Assembly (NCBI RefSeq): GCF_000151665.1
Contig: NW_013171868.1
Span: forward strand, 503,501 to 567,500
From: Blastocystis hominis
Taxonomy: Eukaryota; Sar; Bigyra; Opalinata; Blastocystidae
Direction: 5' to 3'
DNA length: 64,000 bases
Shown one piece after another: positions 1 through 9,208 of this stretch. Below the pieces are notes generated by a model. The model did no database searches. It saw nothing but the letters and a program-made list of their open reading frames with translations, and was not told the origin of the DNA. How positions within the stretch are numbered: the first letter of the stretch is position 1; each line of letters begins with the position of its first letter. Both the position numbers and the translations under genes were made by a program.

Positions 1-566
1 ACCGAACCCACATACACTGAAGTGAGACAGTACGTTTTGTTTCTTTTTCTTCTATTCAGTTTTACCTATGATAAAGCGATTTGCCTAGGAGAGATCAAGT
101 CAATAAGTGTGCGAATTGAGAACGCGAATGACGCTCACATGCAATCTATCGTGAAGGAGTGTGGATCGAAGCTCACTCGGGACTTCGTGGATATCTCGTT
201 TCTGTTTTCGTATTGTTTGACCCGCAGAACTCTCTCATGCACGGTCGCTGGTTCACATCCGTTTGCCGATGAACTGAAGACGGTTGGAAGTTCGCTGTAT
301 CGCTGCATTGATTTCCGTAGCTTTTAAATATATGGAATAACACTCTAGAGAACGGCCAGCCCGTTTTAAATGACATGAAGGCCGATGCTAAGTGCACGTC
401 GGAATTTAATATGGGAATGTCGTGGCTGTCTGGAACCGTAATTGCAGTCGTCGTGGTGTTCATTGTGCTCATCATTGTTTCGATTGTGGCCATTCTCTAT
501 GTGTTTATCAAGCCTGGACAGAAGAGAGAGGAAAAGAAGAACAACGCGGAGCAGTTCGCCGTATAA
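1..566 (+). CDS. Single-pass membrane protein, 5'-truncated by window edge
   Basis: Only the 3' part is present; the frame is open from base 1. Two introns fit: 30-59 (30 nt, which explains an apparent hydrophobic stretch that is really intron) and 317-348 (32 nt). Joined, the protein has an ectodomain with several cysteines (around C-L-G-E, V-K-E-C-G, F-S-Y-C-L, T-L-S-C-T and Y-R-C-I-D), then one strong transmembrane helix (W-L-S-G-T-V-I-A-V-V-V-V-F-I-V-L onward), then a short lysine-rich cytosolic tail ending E-Q-F-A-V. The stop TAA is at 564-566. The mRNA should end near 588, 4 nt before the TGTTTGTT element at 593. A type I topology is inferred. I do not recognise the family. Confidence is in the exon structure rather than the function. 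Confidence 0.7.
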
Positions 567-592
567 AGAGAGGAGATGCTGTTTGACTGATG

Positions 593-600
593 TGTTTGTT
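593..600 (+). terminator. GU-rich polyadenylation element TGTTTGTT
   Basis: Exact element 26 nt after the TAA of the upstream membrane protein gene; cleavage is predicted after base 588. Confidence 0.75.
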
Positions 601-1379
601 GAAATAAAGGCGAGGTGGAGTGGATTGCCATTTGGAAATAAGGTAATTAGGATAGGGAAACCTGAATGGGATGGAAGTGAATACTTGGAATGGAAAGGAA
701 TGGAATGGCATGGGATTGGAAGTGGTTTAGTGGGATTATATGGGGATGGAAAATTGTTTATATGTGCGTGAAAGGGTGCTGAAGGGATGATTGATTGAGT
801 TCGATGGGATGGATATAAGGGTGTTTCATTGGTAAACCTTAGAGTCGAATAAAATGTGAATGGATAGGAAAGGTACATAAAAATAAGAGAATGATGCGAA
901 ATCAAGAATATAGTTTGAATGAACAGCTTCTAGTATTGGTTCATGTATCAATGGAGTCATCAAATCTGGTTTATTGAATTGGTATTGCTCAGGCAATCTG
1001 TGTAAAGGGATGAGCACCTGCATAATCGCATAGCCTGAATAGAAGGGTTTTAGTAGTCTTTCAGGAGGTTCTAACTATCAATATGTGAGTAATAAGGATT
1101 CTGATATTTTCCAGAAATATTAATTTGCTTGTAAAACGATCCAAACACATATATTTTTTGCTTCACACTACTATAAAAACCCGATCTATAGACGATGAAT
1201 GAATGAATGAATGAATGAATCATTTTTACATTTTTAAAATTCAAATTCAAATTCAAATTCAAATTCAAATTCCATCATGCCTCTATTCTTTTTCCATTGA
1301 TCATTCCATTTCCCTGTCCCCTTTTCATTCCAACTCAACACACAACCTTCCCTTCTCCCATCATTTCCCTCCCTTGTCA
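601..1379. other. Convergent intergenic region with simple repeats
   Basis: This stretch lies between two converging genes. It holds a GAAT-type tetranucleotide run at about 1194-1219 and a run of AAATTC-like hexamers at about 1236-1272. Before that come several loose GGAATGG-like repeats (about 660-725). Open frames here are short, low-complexity and lack a 3'-end element. I see no gene. Confidence 0.55.
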
Positions 1380-1387
1380 AACAAACA
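1380..1387 (-). terminator. GU-rich polyadenylation element TGTTTGTT
   Basis: AACAAACA on the plus strand. It predicts the 3' end of the multidomain kinase mRNA at 1392, about 15 nt past its TAA. Confidence 0.75.
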
Positions 1388-1406
1388 CATCGCCACATAT
1401 TCTACA

Positions 1407-4400
1407 TTAGTTTAGCACAGTAGGAGCGGGTCCTCCTCTCTTCAACCTCTTAATGATCTCTGCAAACGAAGGCCTTGCTTCCGGATCCGGATCCCAACAA
1501 TCCCGAATCAACATCGCATACCACTCAGGACACGTTTCAGGAATTGGCAATCGCTTCTTATGTGTATGCACCATCATCGCGACCTATCCCTCACCTCTCC
1601 TCCCCGACCTTACCTGCATCGGCTGCATGCCATCGTACGGGATCTTCCGCGTGAGCAGTTCCCACAGATTGATCCCATACGAGTACACATCGGCCTTCTC
1701 CGTGTAGTTGTGCCCGTCCATGACCTCGGGCGCCATCCACTGAAACGTTCCGCACTGCCCGGTCATTAAATCGTGCGCCGTATCCGCCGCCTATTCGCAA
1801 CTCGCCCGGCATTGCCCACTTTAAACCGCGACAGCCCGAAATCGCTGACTTTGGCGGTCCACTTCTCGTTGATGAGGATGTTGAGCGACTTCAAGTCGCG
1901 ATGAATGATCACCGGCGTGGAGGTGTGAAGGAAGTTCATTCCGCGCGCCACGTCCAGCGCGATTCGAATGCGCCGCTGCCACGGAATCTGCACCGCGTAG
2001 TGTTCCCCGCGCTTGTCGTCGACCGTCTCGTGCAGCAGATCGAACAGATTCCCGTTGTGGCAGTATTCGGTGACCAAACACACCGGATTCATCACGATCC
2101 CCATGAAAATCACGATGTTCGGGTGCCGCAGCGTTCGCAGCAGCATCACTTCCGACGAAAAATCGCGAATCGACTTCGACGACATCCGGTTCACCCGCAG
2201 CTTCTTCACCGCCACTTCGCACCCGCGGTACATTCCGTGGTACACCACCGCGAAGCCCCCGGCGCCCACCTTCTGGTCGATCGACACCTCCTCCCAGTTG
2301 ATCTGCAAGCCTGTCAGCTGCACGCCGCTCAGCGTCGCCTGCAGCGCGTTCACCACGCGCAGCATCAAGTACTCCTCGCTCTGGCTCCGCACCATGCCCC
2401 CGCGGGGCCCGGACGACGACGGCAGCACCGCGGGGAGGCTCCCCGACCGCGGGATGCGCGGCACGTCCAGCGGGGTTTTGGCGGCAGAGCGAAGCGGGAT
2501 CGCGCGGGAACGCACCTGCGGACACGACGGCTGCCGCTGGATGCTGCGGAGAAGGGGAAACGGGGAACCTACTTCGCGATGGGGGACGCCCCGCGGGGAG
2601 GCTCGGCGAGGTCCCCGCGGGACTCGTGACTGTCGTCGCTCTGCCGGCGTGCGGGGTTGATTTCGACTCCCGCGGGGATCCAGAGCCGCTGGATGTACTT
2701 CTGCCGGAGAAACTGGAGCCACACTACGTCAAACCCCGATCACACCCCCACCGGTGGAACTGTCGTCGACGGTGGGGTGCTCCCCCGCGGGGAGGCGGTT
2801 CTCCCAGAAGAGCCGCGCCTTGCGGTTGCCGATTTCGGCGGCGATGGCGACCCATTCGGGGCGGACGGGCTTGGTTTTGACGCGGACGCAGCGGCTGATG
2901 CCGGTCTACGCGTGAGTCCCGCGGGGCGATTCGACGCCGAGCATGCGGTGGAGCTTGCAGCAGTCGACGCAGAGAAAAACGCCGAGGTTGACGGAGAAGG
3001 CCTCGACGGGGCCGCGCGCACACTCGACGCAGACTTTGTTCTCCTTGGCCGCGAGGACCTTGCGCACTCCCGCGGCCGTGGCTTGGTGCGGGCCGGCGAT
3101 GGCCGCGCTGGAGACGAGCGGGACGATCACGCCCTTGGCCGTGATGCGGTAGAACGGGGCGAGGACGCAGGAGTCCTCCTCGGCGTCGTCCTCGTCGCTG
3201 TCGTCGCCGCTCAGCTCGTCGGAGGAGAACGCGGAGCTCTCCACGGTCACGTGGCTCCCCAGCTGCTGCCGTGCCACGGCCTGCGCTTGCCGCGGATGGC
3301 TGCTGAGCGGGCTGCGGAGAGAGATCGACGGGAACTATCCTTAGAAAAGGGAAACGTGGAAACGTCGTCGAAGACGTTGATCTCGGCGCGGGTTTTGACC
3401 TGGGCGATGATGTCGCGGAGGACGAGACGCTCTTCTTCGTAGCGCGCGACGGCGGCTTGGAGCGTCTCGGGCTCGTCGGGGTTTTCGAGGAGGTCGGCGA
3501 GGACGACGGTGAGCGCGAGGTAGATGGAGTGGGCCTCCTCGATGAGAGGACGCACGGTGCCGTTGAGGACGGAGCAGGGGTTCATGAGAACCCACTGCAG
3601 CGAGACGTTGAGGTTGGCGAGGAGCGTGGAGAGGCGCGCGGGGACGTTGACTTGGTCCTCGACGTCGAGCTCGGCGCCCTCGACGAGCGCGTAGTTCATT
3701 CCGAACTCCGTGTATTTGTTCAGGAAGTACACCTTGTTCGTCAGAATGTTCGCGAGGCGGGAGATAAACGGCGCCCAGGACGAGGAGCTGGCCTTCTCGT
3801 CGCTCTCCTGGATCATCCGCCAGCGCACGGACATTTCCTTGAGCAGGGAGATGTGCTTGAGGGACTGGTAGATCATGTCGAGCGCGCTCATTTGAAACAC
3901 GCACAGCGTGGTGGTCAGCGCCTTCACGGCGACGATCTGATTGCTGAACAGCGCCAATCTACAGAGAGAGAGGCCCGCGCGCAACGCCCACTTCGATAGG
4001 AACTGGAAAAAGAAGTCCATCGACTGCATCTCCGACGCCGCCATCGCGATCTTCTTGATCGACCGGTGCGCCGGCGGCTCGGGAATCCGCGACGTGCACT
4101 TCGACACCCATCGCTTGTGGTTCTTCTGGTCCGTGAAATAGTGCGACAGCGTCACGCGCTGCTTGTCAAACACGGCCTCTGCTTCGCGCTTCTGCTGCGC
4201 CAGTTCCTCCGCCTCGCTGCTCGACGACAAGTCCGAGTCGCTCAGCATGGGCGGGCCTTGCAGCTTGCGCACAAACCGAAGCGACGGCGCGCGATGCGAG
4301 CGCTGCGAGCGCTGCGACGCCGCCAACACCAGCGAAACCTCTTGGGTCATGCGCCAGCACTGCATGGAGCAGGCGCGTTCGATCAGCTGCGCGGCGGTGG

Positions 4401-5440
4401 GGCGTCTGGCGTGAGGAGGAACACAGAAACACACTTGGAGGAGTCGGGGACGAGGAGGGAGTTGACAAGCTCGATGAACTCGGCGGAGTAGTTGGCGAGG
4501 TCGGCTTGGGGATAGCAAACAGGTCCGTTGCGCAGCGCGTTGAGATCGATGGAGCCGCTGTCGTTCTCGAAGGGGGTCGTATAGAACGCTAAATAATACA
4601 TGAGAACGCCCAGCTGCCAGATGTCCACCTTCTCCGAGACGACAGCGCGCTGAGAAGGAGATCTGGGGGTGAGGGAGGAGAATAAAGAGAGAGAAACAAA
4701 TCGGAAAGTTCTGGAGGGACGTAACCCGCTTCGAAGATGTACTCGGTTTGTTGCTGAACCACTCGGACTTCTTCATGAGAACGAGGGGTCTGCGTGATAA
4801 GACATTATAATAAGTTATTTGAACGATAATATTCGAAGTGGTGGAGCGAGAAACCTCTAATTTGCATCGACCGTCTTGATCGATTAAAATGAAATTGGGC
4901 TTGGTGTTAAATTTAAAAAGGACGCTCACATGAATATTGCGATGACTAAAACACGGACGATTTGTATGAAGTGCGTAAAGACCACAGGCGACATCTCTCA
5001 AAATTCCGAGAAGTGTTCGCTCTGCAAATCCATGGGGAAAACACTGGATCACAACTCCAGCCAACAACCCTCCTTGGCAATGTTCAGTTAAAATAACACC
5101 TCGAACAATCCCGTTCTCTTCGAGCATAGCCGAAGCATAGTATTGAACAAGATTCTTGTGTACAGGAACATGTTGCTAAAAACTAAGCGTACCTCTCATA
5201 TCCATACCCATAATGCAATCTCCTGTTTCATACGATACACTCTCTTCACATCTCCTTGCTTTACTTCACACAAACGAAGATCGTATAACTCTTTGGTTTT
5301 TGTATCCAACGCGAGATATATCTTCCAGAATTTATCTACTCTATCAGTCTGTAGTACCAACCCATACCGTCTGACACAAATTCCTTAATTCGTACAGTAA
5401 TTCTTTCAACTTTGACCTCTTTCCCTATTTTATTTCCCAT
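1407..5440 (-). CDS. Multidomain protein: NAK-type pseudokinase + ANTH-like + ArfGAP + TKL kinase
   Basis: Eleven introns of 28-35 nt join one continuous frame from M-G-N-K-I-G at 5440 to a TAA at 1407; no 3'-end element interrupts it. (1) N-terminal kinase fold of the NAK (AAK1/Ark1) type (about 5440-4330). Activity looks lost: the Gly loop is degenerate, Leu-Arg replaces the VAIK lysine region, HRN replaces HRD, and the DFG site reads E-V-S. P-P-E-L and D-I-W-Q-L-G are kept. (2) A helical region (about 4150-3440) with N-K-Y-T-E-F-G-M-N-Y, resembling the ANTH fold of clathrin adaptors; this is the weakest call. (3) ArfGAP zinc finger C-V-E-C, 16 residues, C-V-D-C, with the arginine of H-R-M-L-G (about 3040-2700). 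(4) TKL/RAF-like kinase (about 2330-1450) with G-A-G-G-F, A-V-K-K, H-R-D-L-K, D-F-G, A-P-E, apparently active. The inferred role is membrane traffic or endocytosis. Cutting it into two or three genes is possible but is not supported by the sequence. Confidence 0.72.
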
Positions 5441-5771
5441 CAAATTATAATGAATAGGGAATTGGTCAAGTTACGAATGATTAAGTTTAAAAATGAAAGT
5501 GAGTTTACGCCTTGGGGTTCTAAGAGATGGTGACGATATGCACTTTGCATTTTTACAAAGTCGACAAAACACTTTTTGGCGGCATTTCGTCATTTGCATT
5601 TTTCTACCAAGATAATAATCTTTTACGAATTGGTAATTCATTCAATTAATATAATTGCTTCCAGAAGGGCGTAATATTTGAAAAAAATTAAAAATGCATC
5701 TTAAACTGTATAACCATTTTAAAAAAGAGTGAGTAGTTCGTGCGTTTTGAATCCATAATTTGTAATATTTA
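5441..5771. other. Divergent promoter region
   Basis: AT-rich 330-nt gap between the start of the minus-strand multidomain kinase gene (5440) and the inferred start of the zinc-finger gene (5772). It presumably carries both promoters. No conserved box is evident by eye. Confidence 0.4.
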
Positions 5772-6659
5772 ATGAGAAGGAATCGAAAAGTAAAATTCAG
5801 CCTGGTAAATGTCCCTTGTGTTTTAGTACTGAATTCTGTTGAATCCTGACCTTATAGAATCAGCCGAGTCCGTCTCCGAACAGCCTTGCATCAGGGTACC
5901 CGTTACTTGCCACAAATACCGAGTTTGTTGTTGGCAACTCGATTTGCATATCTTCTGTTTGTTCTCCAGAATTGGACGGTGTTAGCGCGGTTCCTTCTCG
6001 TTTTGGTTCGTTATGCATCTGACCTACAGCTTTTCCTTCTTCTTTCTATCCCAGCATCAACGATTTTTGGATTTTAACGGCTTCTGCAGTGAATGCGCCG
6101 AAACCCTTCAAAGGTGCAAGGGTATTGTACACCGAAAGTATCTCTGCTTTCCGGCTGCGACCTAGTTGTTCCCCCCGTCGAACCCTGTAAAATAACCAGC
6201 TCAGAATGCACATTCCGTTGCTGCAACCCAACTTACAACTTTGTGTGTGAAACGGCTGAAGAAATGAAAGCTCACTTCCAGGAGCATCCCAAAAAGCGCA
6301 GCTTTCGCTGTATGTATCCCGGGTGTACTTTTACCTCTGTATTCCTCAAGGATCTCACGTACCATCGCGGAATTCATACCGGCGAACGCCCCTATCCATG
6401 CACATTCCCGGGTTGCAGATTTGCGGCACCTACACAAAATCAACTCAAGTTACATCAGATCAGACATTCGGATAAAAAACCTTACAAGTGTTCCTTCCCA
6501 GGATGCAATTACGCATCTCGATACAAATCTGCACTTTTGAATCACAAGCGTATCCACACAGGAGAAAAGCCTTATCGCTGCGAGATCTGCAAGCAATTTT
6601 ATGCAAGGCAAAGTTCCGGACTGCAGTATCACATGAAAACTGTTCACCGACGAAACTAA
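5772..6659 (+). CDS. C2H2 zinc-finger protein
   Basis: The 3' exon is clear. It holds an atypical N-terminal finger (E-C-T-F-R-C-C...A-H-F-Q-E-H) followed by four fingers, with H-T-G-E-R-P-Y and H-T-G-E-K-P-Y linkers between some of them. Two fingers use the long C-x4-C spacing (C-M-Y-P-G-C, C-T-F-P-G-C type) seen in YY1/TFIIIA-like proteins, and the last uses C-x2-C. It is probably a nuclear DNA- or RNA-binding protein. The stop TAA is at 6657-6659. The 5' part is inferred: ATG at 5772, a 32-nt intron ending near 5858, a 45-nt intron ending at 6054, and a 52-nt intron ending near 6169 rejoin one frame through a Ser/Pro-rich N-terminus. The finger exon is certain; the start and first introns are not. 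Confidence 0.6.
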
Positions 6660-6777
6660 TTATATTCTTTTGCCTCATGACTCTTATCTACACTCACAAT
6701 GATGTTTCAAATATTTGTATTATTGGGTTACTTGTCTACCGTTTTGGGATGTTTATTCTACACGTCGTGGTTTGTTT

Positions 6778-6785
6778 TTGTTTGA
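6778..6785 (+). terminator. Variant polyadenylation element TGTTTGAA
   Basis: Likely 3'-end signal of the zinc-finger gene. It has the TGTTTGA core seen at three other confident gene ends in this window. Confidence 0.45.
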
Positions 6786-6955
6786 ACAAGCGTGGTATTC
6801 AATAAGAGTTCCTTTTCTAGCTCAGTTTCGTGAAAATTTGGTTTGGTCGGTTAAATGAAAAATCAGAGAAGTTGAAAGAAGATCGGAGAAATAATATTTT
6901 AGATCTCGTGCGCACGGATCTTTTCAATTATTCATATTTTCTTTCGTAAGCGATT

Positions 6956-7918
6956 ATGAAGTATTTCCTCTTCTTTACTATTGTTGCTATTGCTCTGGCA
7001 CACCCTCCCAGACTCGTCGAGGTCGCTAAGGAGGTCAACGCCATGAAGACCACTTGGCTTGCTAACGAGGCTATTCCCACTCGTGACTACACTCAGTACC
7101 TTGGTGCTCTCCGTGGAGGCAAGCAGCTTCCTGAGAAGAACATTGCTATTCGTGGTGATCTTCCTGAGTCTTTCGACCCCGTGGAGAAGTGGCCTGAATG
7201 CCCTTCTCTGAAGGAGATTCGTGATCAGTCTGTTTGCGGTTCTTGCTGGGCTTTCGGAGCTGCTGAGGCTGCTACTGACCGTCTTTGCATTGCTTCTAAG
7301 GGAAAGATCCAGGACCGTCTTTCGGATCAGGATCTTCTGACTTGCTGCGAGTCTTGCGGATTTGGTTGCAATGGAGGCTGGCCTTCCATGGCCTGGAGCT
7401 GGTTCCACAGCACTGGAGTGACTACTGGAGGTGAGTACGGAAGCAAGGACTGGTGCAATGCCTACGAGTTCCCCAAGTGCGATCACCATGTGGAGGGCAA
7501 GTATCCTCCTTGTGGAGAGACTCAGCCCACTCCTGAGTGCGTTGAGAAGTGCCAGGAGGGATATCCCGTGGAGTACAAGAAGGACAAGCACTTCTTTGGA
7601 GAGGCTTACCATGTTCCTAGCAATGTGGAGGCCATTAAGACCGAGCTGATGACCAACGGTCCTATTGAGGTCGATTTCTCTGTCTACGAAGATTTCATGA
7701 CCTACAAGAGCGGAATTTACCAGCATGTCGCTGGTAAATACCTCGGCGGTCACGCTGTGAAGCTGGTCGGTTGGGGTGTCGAGGATGGCGTTGAGTACTG
7801 GAAGATTGCTAACTCTTGGAATGAGGATTGGGGTGAGAATGGTTACTTCCGTATCATTGCCGGAAAGAACGAGTGCGGAATTGAGTCCGACGGTGTTGCT
7901 GGAATTCCTGAGCTGTAA
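6956..7918 (+). CDS. Cathepsin B-like cysteine protease (copy 1)
   Basis: Intronless 320-residue papain-family (C1A) pre-proenzyme. A signal peptide (M-K-Y-F-L-F-F-T-I-V-A-I-A-L-A, cut near residue 15) directs it to the secretory/lysosomal route. A short propeptide follows, then the mature enzyme. The active-site Cys is in C-G-S-C-W (about residue 97), His in G-G-H-A-V (about 266) and Asn in N-S-W (about 286). The cathepsin-B occluding loop with its His pair is present (C-D-H-H-V-E-G-K-Y-P-P-C-G), so dipeptidyl-carboxypeptidase as well as endopeptidase activity is expected. The start is the only ATG before the signal peptide. An almost identical copy lies 235 nt downstream in the same orientation. 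The TAA is followed closely by the TGTTTGTT element at 7930. The family call is firm. Confidence 0.95.
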   Translation: MKYFLFFTIVAIALAHPPRLVEVAKEVNAMKTTWLANEAIPTRDYTQYLGALRGGKQLPEKNIAIRGDLPESFDPVEKWPECPSLKEIRDQSVCGSCWAFGAAEAATDRLCIASKGKIQDRLSDQDLLTCCESCGFGCNGGWPSMAWSWFHSTGVTTGGEYGSKDWCNAYEFPKCDHHVEGKYPPCGETQPTPECVEKCQEGYPVEYKKDKHFFGEAYHVPSNVEAIKTELMTNGPIEVDFSVYEDFMTYKSGIYQHVAGKYLGGHAVKLVGWGVEDGVEYWKIANSWNEDWGENGYFRIIAGKNECGIESDGVAGIPEL

Positions 7919-7929
7919 GGCGCTCTTTT

Positions 7930-7937
7930 TGTTTGTT
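7930..7937 (+). terminator. GU-rich polyadenylation element TGTTTGTT
   Basis: Predicts cleavage after 7925, giving the first cathepsin B mRNA a 3' UTR of about 7 nt. Confidence 0.8.
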
Positions 7938-8153
7938 CGAAAAAGGTTGTGTCGAAAGCTTCGATTTGGGTTCCGTTGGGTTCCTTTGGGTTGGTCTAGG
8001 TTCCGTTCAGTCTCTTTTCATTTTCCCCTTCGTGCATTATTTTTCGAAATACAAAACAAAGACTTTCGAAGGCTGTTGTCGACCTTTTAATTGTGTCACC
8101 CAATTGGTGCGCACCAGTTATCCTCTTTCCCAGAAAATATTTAGTAAGTAAAT

Positions 8154-9116
8154 ATGAAGTATTTCCTCTTCTTTACTATCGTTGCTATTGCTCTGGCACA
8201 CCCTCCCAGACTCGTCGAGGTCGCTAAGGAGGTCAACGCCATGAAGACCACTTGGATTGCCAATGAGGCTATTCCCACTCGTGACTACACTCAGTACCTT
8301 GGTGTGCTGTTTGGTGACCGACAGCTGCCTTCGAAGACTATTGTTGCTCGTGGTGATCTTCCTGAGTCTTTCGACCCCGTGGAGAAGTGGCCTGAATGCC
8401 CTTCTCTGAAGGAGATTCGTGATCAGTCTGTTTGCGGTTCTTGCTGGGCTTTCGGAGCTGCTGAGGCTGCCACTGATCGTCTCTGCATTGCTTCTAAGGG
8501 AAAGATCCAGGACCGTCTTTCGGAGCAAGATCTTCTGACTTGCTGCGATTCCTGCGGATTTGGATGTGATGGAGGCTGGCTCGATATGGCTTGGAGATGG
8601 TTCCAAAGCACTGGAGTGACTACTGGAGGCGAGTACGGAAGCAAGGATTGGTGCAATGCTTATTCCTTCCCCAAGTGTGAGCATCACGCTGAGGGCAAGT
8701 ATCCTCCTTGCGGAGAGAGCCAGGAGACTCCTGAGTGTGTCAAGCAGTGCCAGGAGGGATATCCCGTTGAATATGAGAAGGACAAGCACTTCTTTGGAGA
8801 GGCTTACTACGTCCAGGGAGGTATTGATGCTATCAAGACCGAGCTGATGACCAACGGTCCTCTTGAAGTGTCCTTCTTTGTGTACGAGGACTTCCTCACG
8901 TACAAGAGCGGAATTTACCAGCATGTCGCTGGTAAATACCTCGGCGGTCACGCTGTGAAGCTGGTCGGTTGGGGTGTCGAGGATGGCATTGAGTACTGGA
9001 AGATTGCTAACTCTTGGAATGAGGATTGGGGTGAGAATGGTTACTTCCGTATTGTTGCTGGTAAGGGCGAGTGCGGAATTGAGGTGGGCCCTATTGGCGG
9101 AATTCCTAAGCTGTAA
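8154..9116 (+). CDS. Cathepsin B-like cysteine protease (copy 2)
   Basis: Intronless, 320 residues, same architecture as the copy just upstream: signal peptide, propeptide, C-G-S-C-W active site, occluding loop C-E-H-H-A-E-G-K-Y-P-P-C-G, catalytic G-G-H-A-V and N-S-W. The two copies share the signal peptide and long identical nucleotide blocks (for example around both active-site regions), interrupted by divergent patches in the prodomain (L-F-G-D-R-Q against L-R-G-G-K-Q), in the finger after the active site and at the C-terminus (G-P-I-G-G-I-P-K-L). This mosaic pattern suggests tandem duplication with later gene conversion. All catalytic residues are intact in both, so both are probably expressed, perhaps with different substrate preference. 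Confidence 0.95.
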   Translation: MKYFLFFTIVAIALAHPPRLVEVAKEVNAMKTTWIANEAIPTRDYTQYLGVLFGDRQLPSKTIVARGDLPESFDPVEKWPECPSLKEIRDQSVCGSCWAFGAAEAATDRLCIASKGKIQDRLSEQDLLTCCDSCGFGCDGGWLDMAWRWFQSTGVTTGGEYGSKDWCNAYSFPKCEHHAEGKYPPCGESQETPECVKQCQEGYPVEYEKDKHFFGEAYYVQGGIDAIKTELMTNGPLEVSFFVYEDFLTYKSGIYQHVAGKYLGGHAVKLVGWGVEDGIEYWKIANSWNEDWGENGYFRIVAGKGECGIEVGPIGGIPKL

Positions 9117-9135
9117 GGTGTTCTTCTGGTTGGTT

Positions 9136-9143
9136 TGTTTGTT
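9136..9143 (+). terminator. GU-rich polyadenylation element TGTTTGTT
   Basis: Predicts cleavage after 9131, 15 nt past the TAA of the second cathepsin B gene. Confidence 0.8.
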
Positions 9144-9208
9144 TGAAACTTGTTTGTCATACTATTATTATTATTCTTTGATAACCAGACTAAAATTGGG
9201 TCGTTTCA

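Noticed and set aside
366-905. Long minus-strand open frame overlapping the first gene and intergenic DNA
   Set aside because: Antisense to the spliced membrane-protein exon, Ser/Pro/Phe low-complexity beyond it, no 3'-end element.
1901-3442. Plus-strand open frames up to 261 codons across the multidomain kinase gene
   Set aside because: Mirror frames of GC-rich coding DNA; the minus strand carries ArfGAP and kinase motifs across the same bases.
5956-5963. TGTTTGTT on the plus strand
   Set aside because: Lies within the inferred 5' coding part of the zinc-finger gene; no upstream plus-strand gene ends there.
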